Shown here: one piece after another, positions 1 to 7,369 of the stretch | How positions within the stretch are numbered: the stretch's first letter is position 1 | Layout: each line of letters begins with the position of its first letter | From: Gammaproteobacteria bacterium | Lineage (GTDB): Bacteria; Pseudomonadota; Gammaproteobacteria; Pseudomonadales; Porticoccaceae | NCBI GenBank assembly: GCA_018069465.1 | Contig: JAGPUW010000025.1 | Span: 558,001 to 622,000, forward strand | Reading direction: 5' to 3' | Length of the DNA: 64,000 bases | Program-made: the position numbers and the translations under genes | The notes under the pieces: generated by a model | Told to the model about the DNA's origin: nothing | The model's database searches: none | The model's input: the letters and a program-made list of their open reading frames with translations, nothing else

Positions 1-267
1 TTCAAGGCGCAATGCCAATTCACTTTGCACCTCATCTGCACTCCGACCAGCAGCGGCGACACTGCCTACTAAGGGGAAGGAGAAAGTACCATCGGGGGCG
101 ATCAATACTTCTTGAGCAAGCTCAGACTCACCCCAGACCTGGATGCGCAGAGCGTCACCAGGCTGGAGCGGATAGGTACGCAAGGACTCTGAAAGGGCCG
201 CAAATGAAGTCAAAAGGCAAAGCCCTAAGCCAAGGACTCCAGAAATACGGCATACAACTTGGAGCAT
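1..267 (-). CDS. Polysaccharide export protein, Wza/BexD type (N-terminal 89 residues, cut by window start)
   Basis: The minus-strand frame opens at an ATG at 267 and stays open to base 1, so only the N-terminus is visible. An in-frame stop at 316-318 limits the start. Residues 1-25 look like a signal peptide (hydrophobic run VLGLGLCLLTSFAAL). The mature part begins YPLQPGDALRIQVWGE and continues APDGTFSFPLVG, which is the start of the Poly_export domain of outer-membrane polysaccharide export proteins. In that family the protein forms the periplasmic and outer-membrane exit channel for exopolysaccharide or capsule. The rest of an exopolysaccharide locus probably lies left of the window. This fits the sorting-signal proteins nearby, which usually accompany such loci. 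The ribosome binding site is weak, so the exact start is less certain than the family. Confidence 0.82.
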   Translation of the reverse strand, partial: MLQVVCRISGVLGLGLCLLTSFAALSESLRTYPLQPGDALRIQVWGESELAQEVLIAPDGTFSFPLVGSVAAAGRSADEVQSELALRLE

Positions 268-369
268 TTGATAGACCTGTAACTTGGAAAGATGAAAAAA
301 TAGCGCACCAATATGTCAATTAAATGACTTATCAATTACATTCTATAATCAGTTGTGTAATTTACAGCT

Positions 370-924
370 CTAGCACTCAACGCTGCACCGCGCACCTACG
401 CGGGATAAGTAAGCACCACATTTTCGTAGTCGAGATCCAAGCATCAACAAGCCACTGAGGGCGAATAAAATCGCCGGCGGCAGCGGTGTTGGCAAAGGGG
501 CATGGTCATCACCAGGAACACCCACTGCAATCTTAGAGCGAATAAATTCACTGAGGTTTTGTAAAAACTCTATTCTTATATTCAGCAAGGCAAGTCTGTC
601 TTCAAGAGAAAAACCGGGTATCTGAAAAACACCCATACCCATAGACATTGGCCGATCGACCGAGCCGATAGTGGCGAAAGGAAATCTAGGTATATGGCTG
701 CGCTGTAAAGCAAAATCAAATTGAGTTATATCGATTACACCTCGGTGTGCAGACCGATTCGCGCTTGCCAATACCCTGTCCAGGTCTACTGGATAAGTTG
801 AAGCTGTCTCGGCCCTATCATCCACGAATGAAGCCATGGTCGAAGAGGACTGGCTTGCTGTCATAAAAATTACAACAACAAATAGAGCGTGGAATGGTGA
901 CACTAGATTAAATAGATTTTTCAT
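370..924 (-). CDS. Secreted protein with PEP/VPLPA-type C-terminal sorting signal
   Basis: This is a 184-residue protein. The ATG at 924 has a strong GGAGGA ribosome binding site; the frame is open further upstream but only over the neighbouring gene. Residues 1-30 are a signal peptide. The middle has no recognised domain. Near residue 150 there is a PLPTPLPPA motif, then a hydrophobic segment (ILFALSGLLMLG) and a basic cluster (SRLRK), which is the layout of exosortase substrates. Unusually, about 16 residues including three cysteines (CGAY...CSVEC) follow the basic cluster, whereas these signals normally end there. It lies 40 bases after the ribbon-helix-helix gene and is probably co-transcribed. 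The role is unknown; an exported matrix-associated protein is an inference. Confidence 0.7.
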   Translation of the reverse strand: MKNLFNLVSPFHALFVVVIFMTASQSSSTMASFVDDRAETASTYPVDLDRVLASANRSAHRGVIDITQFDFALQRSHIPRFPFATIGSVDRPMSMGMGVFQIPGFSLEDRLALLNIRIEFLQNLSEFIRSKIAVGVPGDDHAPLPTPLPPAILFALSGLLMLGSRLRKCGAYLSRVGARCSVEC

Positions 925-964
925 GATTTCCTCCAGAGGAATAAACAACATTAATGAAACAACA

Positions 965-1441
965 CTAATTACCGTCACAATGACGATCGACCAAAACATA
1001 TTTGTCATAAAGATAATTTCGCAAGAACCCTGTTGCCGTATCAACTTCCTGGTGCAACTCATTTGCAATCTCATTGAGCTGGTGTAATACGGAATTCTCA
1101 TTCCAAACCGCCAGCGCAAATAGATCCACATCAGAATCGGCAACAGCACCACTTGACTCAGCCACAACACCATTAACAATTTTCTTAAGCTGTCGTGAAT
1201 TTAATTCAAAATAGCGCGTCATATCCTCTCCAATATCAAGAAGAATTGGCACCAGATCTGCCCCCACATAACTCGGATCGTCGAGAGGCGACATTCTATT
1301 CAGGGTGTTTTTTATACAAAAGCGAATCAATTCAGACTCGCTAACCTCCAAACGATCAGCAATTCCTTCCACACGACGTAAATCATTCGCATTCAACCTG
1401 ACTGAAGTATTACGTTTGCCACTTTGCATTAACATTTCCAT
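965..1441 (-). CDS. Ribbon-helix-helix DNA-binding protein with unknown C-terminal domain
   Basis: This is a 158-residue protein. Residues 10-48 (RNTSVRLNANDLRRVEGIAD, then SESELIRFCIKNTL) match the beta-helix-helix pattern of CopG/Arc-type repressors: a short basic strand, a helix, a turn and a second helix. The remaining 110 residues are acidic, helical and unrecognised. Possible starts are the ATG at 1441, 1435 or 1429; the last has a GGA about seven bases upstream and is the best supported. The gene precedes a sorting-signal protein by 40 bases, so it may regulate that gene, itself or the polysaccharide locus. The target is inference. No toxin gene is adjacent, which argues against a simple antitoxin. 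Confidence 0.6.
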   Translation of the reverse strand: MEMLMQSGKRNTSVRLNANDLRRVEGIADRLEVSESELIRFCIKNTLNRMSPLDDPSYVGADLVPILLDIGEDMTRYFELNSRQLKKIVNGVVAESSGAVADSDVDLFALAVWNENSVLHQLNEIANELHQEVDTATGFLRNYLYDKYVLVDRHCDGN

Positions 1442-1924
1442 AAGATTAAAAGACTAATCGCTGACAACTTCCAAGTAATTTAACTAATTACGCATGCATT
1501 GTGTATGCTATTTGCATTACTTTTTTATGATTTTAATTGAGCTAGCAGAAGATCGACGTCACTTGTCATACAAACAGGTTGCATCAATAGAAAAATCGCC
1601 AAAACGTAATTTGAAGACTTATTTGCGGAGTAAATACAGGTGATCCAGTCCACAGGAGAACCGGAGAGATACTTATAGGAATTACACGACGCAAAGACAG
1701 GGAGCCATCGCATTGGATACGACATGGGAATAAAGGAGAGGAACAAACACAGATATATCTACTGCGAACAAGCCCTTATGGGGTGCCACGCAGGTTTGAA
1801 GTGTTTAAAAACAGGAACAGAGGGGGTAAAGAAGTTAAACCGGCACTAACTTAGAGGGACGAATAAGCAGTACTCACTTTACATAGAAACTTTTCGATAA
1901 ACATTATTACAGGCAATGGAACAA
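1442..1924. other. Intergenic gap, 483 bases
   Basis: No open frame here has a ribosome binding site and a family resemblance. A 73-codon minus-strand frame (1525-1746) has neither. The right end is the 3' side of the coiled-coil gene and shows no hairpin with a T-run. The left end should hold the promoter of the ribbon-helix-helix gene. On the plus strand, 1651-1702 contains CACAGGAGAACC followed by GACGCAAAGAC. This resembles the core of c-di-GMP-I riboswitches but lacks a good central stem and a plus-strand gene to control. Confidence 0.5.
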
Positions 1925-2551
1925 CTACTGATTACCAACAACAGTTAGATCTTCAATTTCAAACTGATATTCCTGAACAAGGTTTTCCATGGCCACCTTG
2001 CTAAGCTGTGTTAATGGCTCCTGGTTTTTAAGAACAGCAAACACACCCTTGCCCTTATAACGGCTCACAAGCTCATTACTAATTGCAACAAGACGACGAT
2101 TATTTTCTAGCTGATGATTTAACTGGCTATTTAATTGGGTAATATTATCAACAAGAGCAAGCCGTTGATTCTCTATTTTTTTGTTCTCAAACCCCTGCTG
2201 CTGAAGATCACCCTTCAAAGAAACTCTATCACCAGAGCAGGCCTGCAGGCGCTCTGCAAACTTTGTATTGCTTGCCTTGAAAGACTTGAGACTATTATTA
2301 CGACTCGCTAGCTTGGCGCTTAACTTGGCCTGCTCTTGGTCAGCGGCCTCAAGCTGTTGAGTAAGGTCGTTGCGCTCAGACAACAAGGTGTCACGCTCCT
2401 GGTTAAGCTCTTGCAGAAGACGCCTCATACCAGCATCAGCTGATGAACCACCTTCTCTGGGTGCCGCAATAGCAGAGCTAGAGCTTAATACCAGCAATAG
2501 CATGGCGCTGCTCACTGTAGATATAAAAACGTCTCTATTTTGTAGTCTCAC
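1925..2551 (-). CDS. Periplasmic coiled-coil protein of the TonB/porin operon
   Basis: This is a 208-residue protein starting at GTG 2551, with GGAG six bases upstream. Residues 1-30 form a signal peptide ending near AIAA-PRE. Residues 40-165 are almost continuous heptad-type coiled coil rich in Q, N, E, L and K (for example LLQELNQERDTLLSERNDL). The last 40 residues are more globular. No enzyme motif is seen. It is the last gene after the porin, 42 bases downstream, in the run that also has tonB, exbD and the ExbB fusion. A role as a periplasmic spacer or scaffold between the porin and the inner-membrane complex is a reasonable guess, but nothing in the sequence proves it. Confidence 0.6.
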   Translation of the reverse strand: MRLQNRDVFISTVSSAMLLLVLSSSSAIAAPREGGSSADAGMRRLLQELNQERDTLLSERNDLTQQLEAADQEQAKLSAKLASRNNSLKSFKASNTKFAERLQACSGDRVSLKGDLQQQGFENKKIENQRLALVDNITQLNSQLNHQLENNRRLVAISNELVSRYKGKGVFAVLKNQEPLTQLSKVAMENLVQEYQFEIEDLTVVGNQ

Positions 2552-2593
2552 GATATACTCCTGTGCAAATACTTTAGTTTGGCATCATAAAGA

Positions 2594-4333
2594 TCAATAC
2601 TTAGATATCCAGTCAACCTGTAAGGTGTCCATATTAAAGGGCACACCATCAATTTCATCGGCACTCATATACGTTAAATTAAGTGCAGTACCAGGCCCCA
2701 GACCATAAGCACCCCGCAAAATATAACCTTTTGCATCGGTGCCACCACCATGAAAGTCTGAGTCAGTAAACGCATCGACCACTGCATCAGCTTCCAGGTA
2801 TTTATAAGCCAGGGACAGACGCCAGTCGTGGGCTTTGTTAATGTTAGCGCGGCCAACTTCTATACCGTATTTATAACCATCGACACGATCGTCAATAGTA
2901 TTGCCAACTGCAATAATATTACGACCCGCCACTGTGTTAAGAATATCCTTGCTATCAAAGCCATCGTTGTGGACATAATCGAAGAAAAAAGCAACATTGA
3001 CCGGGTTGAACCGTAGCCACTCGAGGCGCATCGTATAGTTAATTATATTGTAATCACTGACCAACGCGTAGAGCTGAGAGGTGCCATCGGGGTCTGTTAC
3101 CAGGCTGCTACTGTCAATGTCATACAGGGTATTACCCTTCTGTACAAAGCCGGGCGCAGTATGATCCTCGATACGACTATCGACAGTATTGGCTACCCCC
3201 TCAATATTTTCATAATCGTAATAAGATGCCGCTAGCTGTAAACGGTGATTTGCAGACAACATGATGTCGAGACCCAATTGCGCACCATATAGCCATTTAT
3301 CATTGTCAGCTGCACCGAACTCTTCGATGGGAAATGCACCGGCCGTCAAAAATATATTATTGACATTGCCACCCGCCTGATTGAAGAACCAGTATTTGTA
3401 CGATGCCGCGATACCTTCGAAGGTATAATCACTGTCCCACAGTAAATCCGTTGAAAAGAATGGATTTGCAAAACGACCGCCCGTTACATTAAACACAGGG
3501 CGATCAAAGCCATCGTTTAGCTGATATGACAAATAGGCCTTGTCTACGGACAGCTCAAAGTCACTACCGTAATCGCCCAAGGTCTCGTTAGTCGATACTG
3601 GATCGTCAATATCACCTGTCACCAGACGTATGCCGGCATGCCAATTATCACCCAGGTCAGCACTCAGGCCCATGCGAGCACGCACGCGCAATCTGTTGCG
3701 ATCTTCCGTTGTATTCAGATAATTCTTATAGTTGTCCTGAGATGACACATCAAAACTACGCTTATCATTAATTCGATTGACATCAACATATGAATTTTCA
3801 AAGTTACCATCACCAAATAAATCACTTTGGCTGCGTAAACGAACATCACCATTAATCTTAATACGCTCAATCCACTCGGGCCATGCACCCGGCATACCCC
3901 AGCGTTCATTTGATGCCTGCTCAGCAACACTCGCTAGAACCTCAGCTTTCATTTCTCTACGCAAGTCTTGCTTTATTTCGTCTTTAATAAACTGTGGCAC
4001 ATAGGTTACACGCACCGCACCGGGTTCAACCACCGTAGGGGCAGCAACCGTTGCGCTGGCATTTTCTAGATCAGCTTTTGCCACATCAGATTCGGCTTCT
4101 CGCTTCATTGCCTGTGCTTTGTCAGCACTTAAAATACCCTCTTCCACCAGCAAATCAATTAATCGGTAGGTGGTTTTCTGCAGTTGCAATAAATCATTAC
4201 CCTGATCAGAAAACCCCGGTGCGGCATATAAACCACTGGCCAACACAACCATAGCCATAGCCATGGCTAATTTAGTCTTTTTTAAGCCTGGCTTACAGCC
4301 TGAATAGTTAACAGCAGCGCGCTTCATAAACAA
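2594..4333 (-). CDS. Putative outer-membrane porin (Porin_5-like)
   Basis: This is a 579-residue protein with a signal peptide (hydrophobic AMAMAMVVLASGLYA, cleaved near residue 40). Residues 45-80 form a short helical module (LIDLLVEEGILSADKAQAMK), and residues 115-140 are basic and helical. From about residue 150 the protein alternates short amphipathic strands with Asp/Asn-rich turns and ends in an aromatic residue, as outer-membrane beta-barrels do. This order, a helix-turn-helix-like N-terminal module before a barrel, is typical of the putative porin family Porin_5. Such porins are commonly encoded beside TonB/ExbBD genes, as here. The substrate is unknown. An alternative is a TonB-linked receptor, but no plug domain is visible. 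Confidence 0.75.
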   Translation of the reverse strand: MFMKRAAVNYSGCKPGLKKTKLAMAMAMVVLASGLYAAPGFSDQGNDLLQLQKTTYRLIDLLVEEGILSADKAQAMKREAESDVAKADLENASATVAAPTVVEPGAVRVTYVPQFIKDEIKQDLRREMKAEVLASVAEQASNERWGMPGAWPEWIERIKINGDVRLRSQSDLFGDGNFENSYVDVNRINDKRSFDVSSQDNYKNYLNTTEDRNRLRVRARMGLSADLGDNWHAGIRLVTGDIDDPVSTNETLGDYGSDFELSVDKAYLSYQLNDGFDRPVFNVTGGRFANPFFSTDLLWDSDYTFEGIAASYKYWFFNQAGGNVNNIFLTAGAFPIEEFGAADNDKWLYGAQLGLDIMLSANHRLQLAASYYDYENIEGVANTVDSRIEDHTAPGFVQKGNTLYDIDSSSLVTDPDGTSQLYALVSDYNIINYTMRLEWLRFNPVNVAFFFDYVHNDGFDSKDILNTVAGRNIIAVGNTIDDRVDGYKYGIEVGRANINKAHDWRLSLAYKYLEADAVVDAFTDSDFHGGGTDAKGYILRGAYGLGPGTALNLTYMSADEIDGVPFNMDTLQVDWISKY

Positions 4334-4364
4334 CCCTTATTTCCATGTAATACTGAACACCGTT

Positions 4365-5021
4365 TTAAATTCTGGCAATTATTTCTATACTCACACGTTT
4401 ATTCATTTCTGGCGGTGGCTTTTTAGATATTGATCCCAGCGCCATAACTGCTTGTTCAATCGCTGAATCGAGTGCTTTATCATCTGTTGATTCAATAATT
4501 TTGGCAGCGGTAATATTGCCATCGGCATCGAACCAAATATCGACCCGAGTGCGGTATGCACCTTTTTTTCGAATAGCTGGAATATCACTAAGATAGTCCA
4601 GCACATCTTGCTCAATAATCGTTGAATACCAGGCAAAGGGATTACCTCCCGCCAATAACCCTCGACCCCCTTTTTTGGCCAGCAGACCAAAGGCATCACT
4701 ACCTGCCGTGCCATCTGCATCGAGGCCCAACTCCTCCCCTGCCGGGGCTTCATCGGCCGCCGCATCATCTGGCATTTCCTCCGGCTCAGGCTCATCCTCT
4801 AATTCAATCTCCTCATCTTCCGGTGGCGGCTCTTCCTCTTGGGGCGGAGGGGGCGGCGGCGGAGGGGGCGGCAATACGTTTATCATCTGCGCTTTTTTCT
4901 TCGGTGAACGGGGATTATCATCAGCACTGCGCATCAACAAAAACAGTAGATAAATAACGATTGCCGATATGATGACAACGCCCACCACCGGCAGCATTTT
5001 TTGCCAGCGTTTTTTCACCAT
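4365..5021 (-). CDS. TonB-family energy transducer
   Basis: This is a 218-residue protein. A basic N-terminus precedes one transmembrane segment (residues 10-30, VVGVVIISAIVIYLLFLLM). Next are a run of ten prolines and a Glu/Pro-rich spacer (residues 48-85). From about 125 to 218 there is a TonB C-terminal domain (strand YRTRVDIWFDADGNI, then helix SAIEQAVMAL). TonB proteins carry inner-membrane proton-motive energy to outer-membrane partners. It starts 3 bases after exbD, so the two are translationally linked. The spacer is much more acidic than the Pro-Lys/Pro-Glu spacer of classical TonB. The outer-membrane partner is unknown; the adjacent porin and TpsB are the obvious candidates. Confidence 0.85.
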   Translation of the reverse strand: MVKKRWQKMLPVVGVVIISAIVIYLLFLLMRSADDNPRSPKKKAQMINVLPPPPPPPPPPQEEEPPPEDEEIELEDEPEPEEMPDDAAADEAPAGEELGLDADGTAGSDAFGLLAKKGGRGLLAGGNPFAWYSTIIEQDVLDYLSDIPAIRKKGAYRTRVDIWFDADGNITAAKIIESTDDKALDSAIEQAVMALGSISKKPPPEMNKRVSIEIIARI

Positions 5022-5024
5022 CAG

Positions 5025-5423
5025 CTATTTCACAAGTTTCTGTGTGACCAAGCCTAACTGCTTGATTTGCAAACGCCCGATCAGATCTAACACATCCACA
5101 ACACGTTGATACTGAATCGATGCATCAGCTTTAACAACCACCGGCAAATCCGGATCAGCGGCCTTGTACTGAGCCAATAGTGACTCTAGTTGAGGCAAGG
5201 TAACGGGATAGGTTTCCAGATAAATTTGCCCATCCGCAGAAATTGATACCGCCTTGGTTCGCGACTCAGCCATACTTGGCTGCGCACTCGCCTGTGGCAA
5301 ATTGACGGCAATACCCTGGATAGAGGCTGTGGTCATAATGATGAAAATAATTAATAATACGTAAGCCACATCGAGCATGGGGGTAACGTTAATATCATCG
5401 TAGGCGCTATTATCAAAATCCAT
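5025..5423 (-). CDS. exbD: ExbD/TolR-family biopolymer transport protein
   Basis: This is a 132-residue protein, the usual ExbD length. Residues 8-35 contain the single membrane segment with the conserved aspartate (NVTPMLDVAYVLLIIFIIM), the proton-path residue of ExbD/TolR. A periplasmic domain follows, with the typical V-K-A-D strand near residue 100 and the RVVDVLDLIGRLQIKQLGLV helix-strand. It works as the partner of an ExbB channel, here the C-terminal part of the preceding fusion protein, to energise the TonB encoded next. The spacing to that gene is 11 bases. This is a second, dedicated ExbBD-TonB set distinct from TolQRA at 35.6-37.6 kb. Confidence 0.88.
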   Translation of the reverse strand: MDFDNSAYDDINVTPMLDVAYVLLIIFIIMTTASIQGIAVNLPQASAQPSMAESRTKAVSISADGQIYLETYPVTLPQLESLLAQYKAADPDLPVVVKADASIQYQRVVDVLDLIGRLQIKQLGLVTQKLVK

Positions 5424-5434
5424 TATTTATCGAC

Positions 5435-7243
5435 TCAGCTGTGGTATTCGGCTATTTTTGCGAGTAATTCATCAACAAATACCCGCATATCAATGGTCAT
5501 ATCACGTATCCGGGTACTTAAAAAGTTGTAGGCAAAAAGCGCCGGTATCGCCACCGCCAGACCCGCCACTGTCGTCATTAAGGCAGCCGCCACACCCGGT
5601 GCGATGGCATTAATATCGACTTCACCCGATGTTGCTATAGCCGCAAAGGTAATCATTACGCCTAACACCGTGCCCAATAATCCGAGGAACGGCCCACCCG
5701 ATATTGCAATGGTCAACATCACCATCGACTTATTGAGCACCTGCTGTTCACGGACAAAGGCCGCATCCAAAGTTGCTTTCGTTGCTGCTAAACTTTGCAC
5801 TGACAGGCAGGCACCTCCACGCACACGGGTTTTTAATTCTCCCACTGCAACATGGTAGAGATGGTATAAATTTGAACTTTGGTAGTGGTCGTGTTTGCCA
5901 AACGTTGCATTTAAAAACGGTGAGCCCTGCAGCTCAATTTCGTCCTCTGTTTGCTCACGATCTATGGCTGTAAAGTCTGCTTCAATATTTTTAAAGGCAC
6001 TAAGAAACTTATTATTATCTTTTTTAACACGTAGCAGCATAATGCCTTTGCCGGTCACTACGACCGCACTCGACGCAGCCATTAAGCCCAACAGGAATAT
6101 TACAATACGACCATCGAGCGAGACATCACTGAGAATAGTGACAAAGTACGATTCAGTTTCCCCAGCCACCGCCTCCACCGACTCATCACCACCAAATACA
6201 ACAATGTCACTGGCCATTGCCTGGTTGTCATAAGCTCTTTTGAACCACGCGTCATTGCGAATGACATTGGTAAGCTGTAGCTCATCAATCATCCCTACAA
6301 AACCAGGCTGCGCGACGGCGAAACCGATATCCACCGATGGCGACATCGCTTCCTTTATTCCTGGTAATGTCGCTATCAATTTTCCATCAATATAAATATA
6401 GCTTTGCTGGCCACTAATACTAAAGCCGAGCTGATGCCAACTATTCGCCTGTAATGTACTCCCTAGCGGTTGTTCTACAATCGTCTCGCTGCCATTGCCC
6501 ATCGTTGCTATAAGTGCGCCATCCTTTAATGCTATAGCGAGTGAGGTCGACCCATTGAGCGTCAATAAATGTGCTGCATTGTCCGTATTTTCAAGGCTTA
6601 TCCACACTGAGGCACTATAGCCTTGTGCGGGCGTGTACTGCAGAGAGGGTGTGGCAGGTATCTGTAAAGCTTGATCGGATTGAAAGCGTGCCGCACTACC
6701 TATAATTCCAGCAGCATCAATAGTACTTGTATTGGTCGCCGGCTGGTTTTGATAGGCGCTGGCATCACGCGGCCCTTCTGGCGTATCAAAATGGTAGACC
6801 AGCGCTTGATTAACATCGTAAGTATTTGCGCTATCGCCACCAGCAACCGCAGTCGGGTTTCCGTAATACATGTAAATAGTTTCAGTGGTCACACTTCCCG
6901 TTGTTAGCGCGTGTCCACTTTTACTCACCTCAACCCAGATCAATGCTATTTCAGCAATAGGGTCAAATTTTTCAATATGATAATCAAGTGCTGTTTTTTG
7001 ATCTGCTGCCACAAAACGCAGATCGGAACCCTTAGGTAAAACATCCATAAAGTACTGGAAATTACCGCCTGACAGCTTTATCAATACGGGAAATTCTTTC
7101 GAGCTACCGACATCATCTAAAGCACTAATATCAACATCTAATTTCTTTTGAAACTTCCACTCCTCATTCCACCAGTCTGCGTAAACCTGCAGTGAAAAAA
7201 GCAGCAATATACTGCCCATAAAGCTTAACAAGGTGTTTTTCAT
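5435..7243 (-). CDS. DUF2341-LamG-ExbB fusion: MotA/TolQ/ExbB channel with extracytoplasmic sensor-like region
   Basis: This is a 602-residue protein. A signal sequence (residues 1-22) is followed by a DUF2341 domain (about 23-130, opening WWNEEWKFQKKLDVD). Next is a concanavalin/LamG-like beta-sandwich (about 150-345, LVYHFDTPEG...SYIYIDGKLIATL). A membrane segment follows near 375-400. The C-terminal MotA/TolQ/ExbB domain (about 430-600) holds GGPFLGLLGTVLGVMITF and MTTVAGLAVAIPALFAYN. Known ExbB proteins form the proton channel with ExbD. Here the channel is fused to about 370 residues of periplasmic, carbohydrate-binding-type folds. This architecture recurs in proteobacteria beside porin and TonB genes. 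It probably links ligand or peptidoglycan contact to channel activity, which is inference. Confidence 0.85.
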   Translation of the reverse strand: MKNTLLSFMGSILLLFSLQVYADWWNEEWKFQKKLDVDISALDDVGSSKEFPVLIKLSGGNFQYFMDVLPKGSDLRFVAADQKTALDYHIEKFDPIAEIALIWVEVSKSGHALTTGSVTTETIYMYYGNPTAVAGGDSANTYDVNQALVYHFDTPEGPRDASAYQNQPATNTSTIDAAGIIGSAARFQSDQALQIPATPSLQYTPAQGYSASVWISLENTDNAAHLLTLNGSTSLAIALKDGALIATMGNGSETIVEQPLGSTLQANSWHQLGFSISGQQSYIYIDGKLIATLPGIKEAMSPSVDIGFAVAQPGFVGMIDELQLTNVIRNDAWFKRAYDNQAMASDIVVFGGDESVEAVAGETESYFVTILSDVSLDGRIVIFLLGLMAASSAVVVTGKGIMLLRVKKDNNKFLSAFKNIEADFTAIDREQTEDEIELQGSPFLNATFGKHDHYQSSNLYHLYHVAVGELKTRVRGGACLSVQSLAATKATLDAAFVREQQVLNKSMVMLTIAISGGPFLGLLGTVLGVMITFAAIATSGEVDINAIAPGVAAALMTTVAGLAVAIPALFAYNFLSTRIRDMTIDMRVFVDELLAKIAEYHS

Positions 7244-7369
7244 ATTGGTATTTCACAGTAGCGTTTAAAACTGTGCGCACTATAGCCAAGATGTATGTCA
7301 ACAATATTTCTATTCTGTTTCACGACCAATATTTTAATGAATAATTTAACTCATTAATTTAACGCTTCA

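Noticed and set aside
12-323. A 103-codon plus-strand open frame at the left end
   Set aside because: It lies opposite the polysaccharide export gene, has no ribosome binding site and a composition unlike real proteins here.
310-345. TTGACA as -35 box for the polysaccharide export gene (minus strand)
   Set aside because: No acceptable -10 hexamer at 16-18 bases.
1525-1746. A 73-codon minus-strand frame in the gap after the ribbon-helix-helix gene
   Set aside because: No ribosome binding site and no domain; it overlaps the GEMM-like bases on the other strand.
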